From NCBI GenBank assembly GCA_002737365.1, contig NSIL01000011.1, positions 1 to 64,000 on the forward strand: DNA of 64,000 nt. The letters are read 5' to 3'. The notes below the pieces were generated by a model that made no database searches, was not told the DNA's origin, and saw only the letters and a list, made by a program, of their open reading frames with translations. The DNA is from Acidobacterium sp. (lineage in GTDB: Bacteria; Acidobacteriota; Vicinamibacteria; Vicinamibacterales; UBA2999). The position numbers were made by a program, and so were the translations under genes. This document shows, one piece after another, positions 58,027 through 64,000 of this stretch; position 1 is the first letter of the stretch; each line of letters opens with the position of its first letter.

Positions 58027-58920
58027 TTACCTGATTCGCTCTGCGGCGCGCAGCTTGGCGCTGCGGGCCCGTGGGTTGACGGCCGCCTCGGCGTCGCCGG
58101 CAATCACCGGATGCTTCGTCAGCACCTTGATGACCGCGTCGTCGCCGCGCGCCAGATCGCGCAACGTGTGTTTCACCACCCGGTCTTCGAGGGAGTGAAA
58201 CGCAATCAGCCCGAGCCGTCCCTCGACCTGCAGCCGCGAGGCCGCCCGGCCGATAAACGAATCGAGTTCATCCAGCTCGCGGTTGACCCAGATCCGCAGC
58301 GCCTGGAAGGTGCGCGTCGCCGGATCGATCCGCTGCCAGCCGCGTGCGGCAACACCTCGCCGCACAATCTCCGCCAGCCGCCCGGTAGTCGTAATCGGCG
58401 ACTGCCCCCGGGCCATGACGATGGCGCGGGCCACTTGCCGCGACCGCCGCTCTTCGCCAAAGCGATAAATCACGTCGGCCAGTTCCGTTTCGTCGACCCG
58501 ATCGAGCAGGTCGGCGACGGTCTCGCCCTGGCTGCGGTCCATGCGCATGTCGAGCGGTTCGTCGCGCTTGAAACTGAACCCGCGGCCATCCGTATCCAAC
58601 TGCATCGACGACACGCCGAAGTCGGCCAACAGGCCCGTTACCTCGGTCACTCCTTGCCGGTCGAGCACCTCGGCCACCTCGCGGTAGTCGGCGTGCACGA
58701 ACGTGACGCGGTCGGCGAACGCCGCGAGTGTGTCCTTCGCGATCGCGATCGCGTCGGTGTCACGATCGATCCCGATCACCCGGGTCGCGCCGCTTTCCAG
58801 CAGCATCCGCGAGTGCCCGCCGAGACCGAGCGTGCAGTCCACGAAGATGCCGCCGCGCTCGGGTTGGAGCAGCGATCGCACTTCGTCGAGCAGGACCGGG
58901 ACGTGTCGTGCGCCGTCCAC
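58027..58920 (-). CDS. rsmH: 16S rRNA (cytosine-1402-N4) methyltransferase
   Basis: 297 aa. MraW/RsmH: SAM motif VDCTLGLGGHSRMLLE, FGVSSMQLDTDGRGFSF with DEPLDMRMD, and the C-terminal FHSLEDRVVKHTLRDLARG. It methylates C1402 at the ribosomal P site. GTG start overlapping the mraZ stop by one base (TAGTG). Confidence 0.96.
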   Translation of the reverse strand: MDGARHVPVLLDEVRSLLQPERGGIFVDCTLGLGGHSRMLLESGATRVIGIDRDTDAIAIAKDTLAAFADRVTFVHADYREVAEVLDRQGVTEVTGLLADFGVSSMQLDTDGRGFSFKRDEPLDMRMDRSQGETVADLLDRVDETELADVIYRFGEERRSRQVARAIVMARGQSPITTTGRLAEIVRRGVAARGWQRIDPATRTFQALRIWVNRELDELDSFIGRAASRLQVEGRLGLIAFHSLEDRVVKHTLRDLARGDDAVIKVLTKHPVIAGDAEAAVNPRARSAKLRAAERIR

Positions 58921-59360
58921 TAGATCCCGAAGTCAGACAAGGCACGCGCATCTTCGTCGGTGAACGGCTCGGTGAGCAGTCGCGCAACAAAGCGGTCGTG
59001 GTTCCAGACCTCGAGAAAATTCTGCTGCCCCAGCACGTCGACTTCGCCGGTCATCAAGGCGCTGTCACGCAGCCGGGGCTGAATCAGGACGCGGCCCTGG
59101 GGGTCGAGTTCCGCGACCTGACCGTAAAAGTTCACACGATCCAGGTACTTCTGCCGCGCGGGATGGGTGGAAGGCATCAGCGCAACGCGGCGTTCGACGT
59201 CGAGCCATACCGGCATTGGATAGATGCGTACGGACTGGCCGGTCAGGCTCGTCACGAACAGCTCAGAGCCGTGATCTTTCTGAATCACGACCCGAAAGCC
59301 GTTCGGGACCTTGAGTCGGCCCTTGTCATCAATTTTCGCTGGTGAGTTGCCCCGAAGCAC
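58920..59360 (-). CDS. mraZ: Transcriptional regulator MraZ
   Basis: 146 aa. Two SpoVT/AbrB-like halves: PAKIDDKGRLKVPNGFR (first) and ELDPQGRVLIQPRLRD (second), each with the DxxGR signature. MraZ binds repeats upstream of its own operon and represses the dcw cluster. The start is a GTG with GGAG 7 nt upstream; an overlapping ATG two bases upstream is out of frame. Three candidate binding repeats lie directly in front. Confidence 0.95.
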   Translation of the reverse strand: MLRGNSPAKIDDKGRLKVPNGFRVVIQKDHGSELFVTSLTGQSVRIYPMPVWLDVERRVALMPSTHPARQKYLDRVNFYGQVAELDPQGRVLIQPRLRDSALMTGEVDVLGQQNFLEVWNHDRFVARLLTEPFTDEDARALSDFGI

Positions 59361-59362
59361 AT

Positions 59363-59392
59363 CTATCTCCCACTAAACTCCACAAAAATCCA
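59363..59392 (-). promoter_or_regulatory. MraZ operator: three tandem TGGRN6 decamers
   Basis: On the minus strand TGGATTTTTG, TGGAGTTTAG and TGGGAGATAG follow each other without gaps, ending 2 nt before the mraZ GTG. MraZ is known to bind TGGG-type repeats spaced by about one helical turn; these keep the 10-nt period. The nearest repeat also contains the ribosome binding site, so bound protein would cover start site and leader. Confidence 0.8.
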
Positions 59393-59397
59393 CTCGG

Positions 59398-59427
59398 ATA
59401 GTAAGATGGAGCCCGAGGGCTTGTCAA
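59398..59427 (-). promoter_or_regulatory. mraZ: Promoter of the dcw operon
   Basis: Minus strand: -35 TTGACA (59427-59422), 18-nt spacer, -10 TACTAT (59403-59398). The expected transcription start falls within the first MraZ repeat, which gives a direct layout for autorepression. Nothing else is recognised in the rest of the 59361-59596 divergent region. Confidence 0.75.
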
Positions 59428-59596
59428 CGCACAAGTGCTTCAAACGATTAGCTGTCTATCGTTTACGCCTTTGTTTCGCCGTCAACGCGAAGGTGTGTCA
59501 TTTTTTTGACTACCACATGACGAGGACAGGCGAAGGGGCGGAGAATCGCGTGCTACGATTGCCGCTTCCCGGCAGAGAATATTTTTCCTGAACCCG

Positions 59597-60463
59597 ATGG
59601 CATCGCCGAACACGGTCACCATCGTTGTCCCCGCCTTCAACGAGCGCGACAGCATCGCGGCGGTGGTCACGAACCTGCGCGCCGCGGCGGCGTGGCACGA
59701 GGTGCTGGTCGTCGACGACGGCTCGACGGACGGTACTGGTGCGGCCGCCGCCGCGGCCGGGGCCCGGGTGGTGACGCATCCCTACAACAAGGGCAACGGC
59801 GCGGCCGTGAAGTCGGCGATCCGCGCCGCCACCAGCGAATGGCTGACGATCGTGGACGGCGATGGCCAGCATCGTGCCAATGACGTGGCGCGGCTGGTGG
59901 CGCGGCTAGGCGAGTTCGACCTGGTCATCGGCGCGCGCTCGGCCGACAGCCAGGCCACCACTGGCCGGCGGATTGGCAACGCGGTGCTGAACTGGCTGGC
60001 CAGCTACCTCACGGAGCGGCCGATTCCGGACCTGACCTCGGGCTTGCGGGCTGCTCGCCGGGAGTGCCTGCTCGAGTTCATCCACCTGCTGCCGAACGGC
60101 TTTTCCACACCCACCACGACCACGCTGGCGTTCATCAAGGCCGGTTACAATGTAGCGTTCGAACCCGTCGGGGCGTTGCCACGAGTCGGCACGTCAAAGA
60201 TCCGACTGGCCAGCGATGGCGCGAAGTTCCTGCTGATCTTGTTGAGAGTCATCACCATCTTCAGCCCACTCCGGATCTTTGCCCCGGTGGGCGCCGCCGC
60301 CTTCGCTCTTGGCGCGGGCTACGGGGCGTGGAACTTTGCGTCTCACGATCGCATTCCCAATGGCGCAGTGTTGTTGCTGATGTTCGCGGTGATTGTCATG
60401 CTGGTCGGCCTGGTCTCAGAGCAGATCGCGTCGCTGCGCTTCGAAGGGCGGCGAGAGCGATGA
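59597..60463 (+). CDS. Family 2 glycosyltransferase with C-terminal membrane helices
   Basis: 288 aa. GT-A domain with VTIVVPAFNERDSI, VVDDGSTDGT, and the DxD-like VDGDGQH. Two C-terminal membrane segments (about 236-255 and 260-280) suggest a polyprenyl-phosphate sugar transferase of the DPM/GtrB type, using a lipid carrier at the inner membrane. First gene of a five-gene overlapping operon; the next ATG overlaps its stop (ATGA). Confidence 0.88.
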   Translation: MASPNTVTIVVPAFNERDSIAAVVTNLRAAAAWHEVLVVDDGSTDGTGAAAAAAGARVVTHPYNKGNGAAVKSAIRAATSEWLTIVDGDGQHRANDVARLVARLGEFDLVIGARSADSQATTGRRIGNAVLNWLASYLTERPIPDLTSGLRAARRECLLEFIHLLPNGFSTPTTTTLAFIKAGYNVAFEPVGALPRVGTSKIRLASDGAKFLLILLRVITIFSPLRIFAPVGAAAFALGAGYGAWNFASHDRIPNGAVLLLMFAVIVMLVGLVSEQIASLRFEGRRER

Positions 60464-61197
60464 AGACGCTGGTCCTGGTCCCGACCTACAACGAACGGGA
60501 CAACCTGCCGGTCCTGGTGGCCGACATCCTTGCGGTGCCCGGCACCGAGGTGATGGTGCTCGACGATCAGTCGCCCGACGGCACCGGCGCGGTGGCCGAT
60601 GCCCTGGCCGTACGGTATCCGGGCCGGGTCCGCGTGCTGCATCGCACCGGCCAGCGCGGCCTGGGCGTGTCGTATCTTGACGGCTTCCGCCATGCCATCG
60701 CCAGCGATGCCGAGCTGGTCTGCCAGATGGACGCCGACCTGTCGCACGATCCGAAGTACCTGCCGGCGATGATCGCGCTTGCCACCGGCGGCGCCGACCT
60801 GGTGATCGGTTCGCGTTACCTCAACGGCATCAGCGTCGTGAACTGGCCGCTGCGCCGGATCATCCTCAGCTCATGTGCCAACTTCTACATCCGCACCGTC
60901 ACCGGCCTTGGGCTGAACGACATCACGACCGGCTACCGCTGCTGGCGGCGCACCTCGCTGGCGAAGCTGCCGCTCGACAAGATCGTCTCCGAGGGTTACG
61001 CCTTCCTGCTGGATGTCACTTTCATGGCCGCCGACGCCGGCCTGCGCATCGTCGAGTCACCGATCATCTTCGTGGAGCGCCGCCAAGGCGCGTCCAAGCT
61101 ATCGAGCGGGGTGCTGCTCGAGTCGTTGGTCACGCCCTGGAAACTGATCCTGCGTCACGGCCGGCTGAGGCAGACGCGCACCCGCGGGGCGCGGTAG
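60460..61197 (+). CDS. Polyprenol monophosphomannose synthase-like glycosyltransferase
   Basis: 245 aa from the ATG at 60460. DPM1-like GT2: LVLVPTYNERDNLPVLV, VLDDQSPDGTG, QMDADLSHDPKYL, SRYLNG, and the C-terminal FVERRQGASKLSSG which is characteristic of dolichol/polyprenol phosphate mannose synthases. No membrane helix is fused. It would load a sugar onto a polyprenyl carrier for later glycan transfer. The long open frame upstream is a shadow of the previous gene. Confidence 0.88.
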   Translation: MKTLVLVPTYNERDNLPVLVADILAVPGTEVMVLDDQSPDGTGAVADALAVRYPGRVRVLHRTGQRGLGVSYLDGFRHAIASDAELVCQMDADLSHDPKYLPAMIALATGGADLVIGSRYLNGISVVNWPLRRIILSSCANFYIRTVTGLGLNDITTGYRCWRRTSLAKLPLDKIVSEGYAFLLDVTFMAADAGLRIVESPIIFVERRQGASKLSSGVLLESLVTPWKLILRHGRLRQTRTRGAR

Positions 61198-61928
61198 TGG
61201 CGCCGGTGCCCAGCCTGAGCGTGTTCTTTCCCGCCTACAACGACGCCGGCACCATTGCCAGCCTCGTGATGACGGCCGTGCAGGTGGCCGGCACGCTGAC
61301 ACCTGACTTCGAAGTGATCGTCGTCAACGACGGCAGCCGGGACGATACCCCGCGGCTTCTCGACCAGCTGGCGCGCATCTATCCGGATCACGTCCGGGTC
61401 GTGCATCACGAGCAGAACCGGGGCTACGGCGGCGCGTTGCGCACCGGATTTGCGACCGCCACCAAGGACTGGGTGTTCTACACTGACGGCGACGGCCAGT
61501 ATGATCCGTCAGAAGTGACGGCACTCTGGACGAAGATGACCGACGATGTCGACTGGGTCAACGGCTGGAAGATCAGCCGCTCTGACCCGGCCCACCGCAT
61601 TGTGATTGGCCGCCTGTACCATCACGTTGTCAAGACCTTGTTCCGCTTGCGCGTGCGCGACGTCGATTGCGATTTTCGCCTGATGCGCCGGCGCATCTTT
61701 GAGACCGTGCATCTTGAGAAGGACAGCGGCGTGATCTGCGTGGAGATGATGAAGAAGTTTCAGGACGCCGGTTTCCGCGTCGCGGAGCATCCGGTTCATC
61801 ACTATCACCGGGCCCATGGCAGGTCGCAGTTCTTCAACTTCGCGCGGGTCTTTCGCACGCTGGTTGACTTGATGAAGTTGTGGTGGCAGCTGGTGGTGCG
61901 ACGCGCGCACCTGAAGGGCGCCCGATGA
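61197..61928 (+). CDS. Family 2 glycosyltransferase
   Basis: 243 aa from a GTG overlapping the previous stop (TAGTG). Motifs VFFPAYNDAGTI, VVNDGSRDDT, RGYGGALRTGF and YTDGDGQYDPSE are typical of polyprenyl-phosphate or nucleoside-sugar GT2 enzymes. No membrane segment is fused, unlike the first gene of this operon. It ends ATGA-overlapped with the epimerase gene. Confidence 0.86.
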   Translation: MAPVPSLSVFFPAYNDAGTIASLVMTAVQVAGTLTPDFEVIVVNDGSRDDTPRLLDQLARIYPDHVRVVHHEQNRGYGGALRTGFATATKDWVFYTDGDGQYDPSEVTALWTKMTDDVDWVNGWKISRSDPAHRIVIGRLYHHVVKTLFRLRVRDVDCDFRLMRRRIFETVHLEKDSGVICVEMMKKFQDAGFRVAEHPVHHYHRAHGRSQFFNFARVFRTLVDLMKLWWQLVVRRAHLKGAR

Positions 61929-62932
61929 CCCCGCCGCAGTTTTACCAGGGTCGCCGCGTCATGATCACCGGCGGCCTCGGCTTCATCGGCAGCAACCTCG
62001 CGCATCGCCTGGTCCAGCTCGGCGCCGATGTCCTGCTGGTCGATTCGCTGATCCCTGACTACGGCGGCAACCTGTTCAACATCGCCGGCATCGAATCGAA
62101 GTTACGGGTCAACGTCGCCGACGTGCGGCAAGCCAGCACCATGAACTACCTGGTGCGCGACCGCGAAGTGATCTTTAACCTGGCCGGCCAGGTGAGTCAC
62201 ATCGACAGCATGCAGGACCCCCATACCGACCTCGAGATCAACTGTCGCAGCCAGTTGACCCTGCTCGAGGCGTGCCGCCATCACAACCCGGGCGTCAAGG
62301 TGGTCTACGCCAGCACGCGCCAGATTTACGGGCGGCCCGACGCGCTGCCGGTGACCGAGCGCCATTTAATACGGCCCACCGACGTCAACGGCATCAACAA
62401 GGCCGCCGGCGAATACTACCACCTGGTCTACAACAACGTCTTCGGCGTCCGCGCCTGCGCCTTGCGGCTGACCAACGTCTACGGTCCGCGCCAGCTCTTG
62501 CGGCACAACCGTCAGGGCTTCATCGGCTGGTTCATCCGCCTGGTGCTCGAAAATCGCGAGATCGAAGTCTTCGGCGACGGCCTGCAGGTGCGCGACTTCG
62601 TCTACGTCGACGATGCGGTGGCAGCGTTCCTGGCGGCGGGCGCCAGCGACGCCGTGAACGGCGAAGCCTTCAACGTCGGCGGCGACGAGCATATCGCGCA
62701 TCGCGACCTGGTCGCGCTGCTGGTCGAGCTGGCCGGCCAGGGCCGCTACCGGTTCGTCGAGTGGCCGAAGGAGAAGAAGGCCATCGACATCGGCAGCTTC
62801 TACGCCGACTCCTCGCTGTTCATGACCCGGACGGGCTGGCTACCGGCGGTGCCGCTGCGCGAGGGCTTCGCGCGCACGTTCGACTACTACCGCGCCCACA
62901 TGGCTCACTATGTCGATCCAGGTTCCGTTTAA
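61925..62932 (+). CDS. NAD-dependent sugar epimerase/dehydratase (extended SDR)
   Basis: 335 aa from the ATG at 61925. NAD-binding VMITGGLGFIGSNLAHRL, catalytic Thr/Tyr region VVYASTRQIYGRP with the Tyr, then NKAAGEYYHL (a YxxxK-like set shifted by one residue) and RLTNVYGPRQL. The sequence is of the UDP-glucose 4-epimerase / dTDP- or GDP-sugar dehydratase class. It probably makes a 4-keto or epimerised sugar for the aminotransferase that follows. The catalytic Tyr-Lys spacing should be aligned before a reaction is assigned. Confidence 0.85.
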   Translation: MTPPQFYQGRRVMITGGLGFIGSNLAHRLVQLGADVLLVDSLIPDYGGNLFNIAGIESKLRVNVADVRQASTMNYLVRDREVIFNLAGQVSHIDSMQDPHTDLEINCRSQLTLLEACRHHNPGVKVVYASTRQIYGRPDALPVTERHLIRPTDVNGINKAAGEYYHLVYNNVFGVRACALRLTNVYGPRQLLRHNRQGFIGWFIRLVLENREIEVFGDGLQVRDFVYVDDAVAAFLAAGASDAVNGEAFNVGGDEHIAHRDLVALLVELAGQGRYRFVEWPKEKKAIDIGSFYADSSLFMTRTGWLPAVPLREGFARTFDYYRAHMAHYVDPGSV

Positions 62933-64000
62933 CGCGCTACGTCCCGGCGACGACGCCGCCGACGTCAGGGCTGCGATCGATCGGGTGATTGCCAGCGGCT
63001 GGTTCGTGCTGGGTCCGGAAGTTGAAGCGTTCGAGGCGGAGTTCGCCGCCGCCAGCCAGGTGCCCTATGCCGTCGGCGTCGGCACCGGCACCGATGCGCT
63101 CACGCTCATCCTGCGCGCGCTCGACATTGGTCCCGGCGATGAAGTGATCACGCCGCCGTTGTCGGCGGCCTACTCGGCGCTTGCGGTCATGATGGCCGGC
63201 GCCCGCCCGGTGTTCGCCGATATCGATGCGGCGCGGCTGACACTCGACCCGCGGGCCACCGAAGCCGCGATCACTTCGCGCACCAAAGCGATTCTGCCGG
63301 TGCACTTGTACGGTCAGGCCGCCGACATGAGCGCCTTCGAAGCCATTGCCACGCGACACAATCTGGTCCTGATCGAAGATGCCGCGCAGGCCCAGCTCGC
63401 GATGTGCGACGGCCGGCCCATCGGCACCATCGGCATTGCCGGGGCCACCAGCTTTTATCCCACCAAGAACCTCGGTGCACTCGGCGACGCCGGCGCGGTG
63501 ATCACGCGCGATGCGCAACTGGCGGCGCGCATCAAGCGCCTGCGCAACGGCGGACAGACGTCGCGGTATCACCATGAAGAGGCCGGCGCCAACAGCCGCC
63601 TCGATGAACTGCAGGCGGCGATCTTGCGCGCGCGACTTCCGTACCTGGCCGCTTGGACGACGAGGCGCCGCGCGATTGCGGCGCGCTATCGCTCGGCGAT
63701 CGTCCCGCCATCGCTGAGCGTGCCGCGCCAGTTCGACGCGGGCCACGTCTATCACCTGTTCCCGGTTCTGACGCCGTACCGTGATGCCTTCCAGGCGCAC
63801 TGCCTCGCGCAGGGTGTCGAGACGCTGATTCACTATCCGGTGCCCATCCCCAGGCAGCCGGCGCTCTCGTCGACCAACCCGGCGATGTGCCCGGTCGGCG
63901 ATCGGGTGTGCGCCGAGGTGGTGTCGCTGCCGATGTACCCAGCGCTGTCAGACGGCCAGGTCTCGGCGGTTATGGGCGCCTTTACCTCGTTCGTCCCGCC
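62910..64000 (+). CDS. DegT/DnrJ/EryC1/StrS-family sugar aminotransferase (partial at right edge)
   Basis: From the ATG at 62910 the frame stays open to the window end (about 363 residues). PLP-dependent enzyme that aminates a keto-sugar nucleotide. N-terminal QVPFNALRPGD and ASGWFVLGPEVEAFE, substrate loop GVGTGTDALTLILRAL, VHLYGQAADM, IEDAAQAQLA, and the PLP lysine in SFYPTKNLGALGDAG. It overlaps the epimerase by 23 nt. The family is usually near 370 aa, so only a few residues are outside. Confidence 0.9.
   Translation, partial: MSIQVPFNALRPGDDAADVRAAIDRVIASGWFVLGPEVEAFEAEFAAASQVPYAVGVGTGTDALTLILRALDIGPGDEVITPPLSAAYSALAVMMAGARPVFADIDAARLTLDPRATEAAITSRTKAILPVHLYGQAADMSAFEAIATRHNLVLIEDAAQAQLAMCDGRPIGTIGIAGATSFYPTKNLGALGDAGAVITRDAQLAARIKRLRNGGQTSRYHHEEAGANSRLDELQAAILRARLPYLAAWTTRRRAIAARYRSAIVPPSLSVPRQFDAGHVYHLFPVLTPYRDAFQAHCLAQGVETLIHYPVPIPRQPALSSTNPAMCPVGDRVCAEVVSLPMYPALSDGQVSAVMGAFTSFVP

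Noticed and set aside
59406-59591. 61-codon plus-strand frame in the mraZ/glycosyltransferase divergent region
   Set aside because: It overlaps the dcw promoter, has no ribosome binding site and no recognisable sequence.

Overview
The window is GC-rich, densely coded bacterial chromosome. It most resembles an Acidobacteriota genome, probably of the Vicinamibacteria type. The reasons are a secreted c-type cytochrome/copper-monooxygenase-like family (two members here), an Oar-like TonB-dependent receptor with an N-terminal carboxypeptidase-regulatory domain, a bacillithiol-type YtxJ protein, a meso-DAP type MurE, and short CCGGCT/AGCCGG palindromes between genes. The taxon is inferred from gene content; no rRNA is present.

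Layout. 1-8 kb: 3' part of a cytochrome/Cu-oxygenase gene, an RlmI-type rRNA methyltransferase, then rpiB-glyA-dinG-like-TPR-yggS on the plus strand, ending in a collapsed divIVA/cyclodeaminase relic. 7.7-10.6 kb: lepA-lepB and a small exported protein on the minus strand. 10.7-11.6 kb: a gene graveyard (S1C protease relic, Uma2 relic). 11.65-17 kb: a three-gene catabolic operon (DSD1-family PLP aldolase, FAD/Fe-S 2-hydroxyacid dehydrogenase, MatC-like carrier). 17-19.7 kb: divergent, overlapping crotonase and CaiB-type CoA-transferase genes, then a PIN toxin-antitoxin pair next to a truncated SPFH relic. 19.8-26.2 kb: amidohydrolase, second cytochrome/Cu protein, citrate synthase, a PQQ-propeller relic, a DUF6526-type protein, YtxJ and a broken M16 peptidase. 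26.2-36 kb: a cellulose-synthase-like glycosyltransferase, then larB-mutS2-dnaG-rpoD-tRNA(CAU)-zinc-ribbon protein-RNase H. 36.3-41 kb: TonB-dependent receptor, DUF697 protein, PgeF and a small SpoVG-like protein.

41.1-59.4 kb, all minus strand, is the division and cell wall (dcw) cluster in the order mraZ-rsmH-ftsL-ftsI-murE-murF-mraY-murD-ftsW-murG-murC-ftsQ-ftsA-ftsZ, followed by a B12-binding radical SAM protein. Most neighbours overlap by 1-4 nt or are a few nt apart. A consensus-like promoter and three tandem TGGRN6 decamers, the expected MraZ operator, precede mraZ. No murB or ddl is seen. 59.6-64 kb, divergent from mraZ, is a tightly overlapping glycan operon (three GT2 glycosyltransferases, an NAD-dependent epimerase and a DegT-type aminotransferase that runs off the window).

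The most unusual signal is the number of genes reduced to their two ends or otherwise broken (divIVA/FTCD_C, S1C protease, PQQ propeller, M16 peptidase, Uma2, SPFH), some close to the short palindromes. This could be real deletion-driven gene decay or an assembly artefact. I found no CRISPR array, prophage, insertion sequence or rRNA operon, and no convincing new defence or biosynthetic system.
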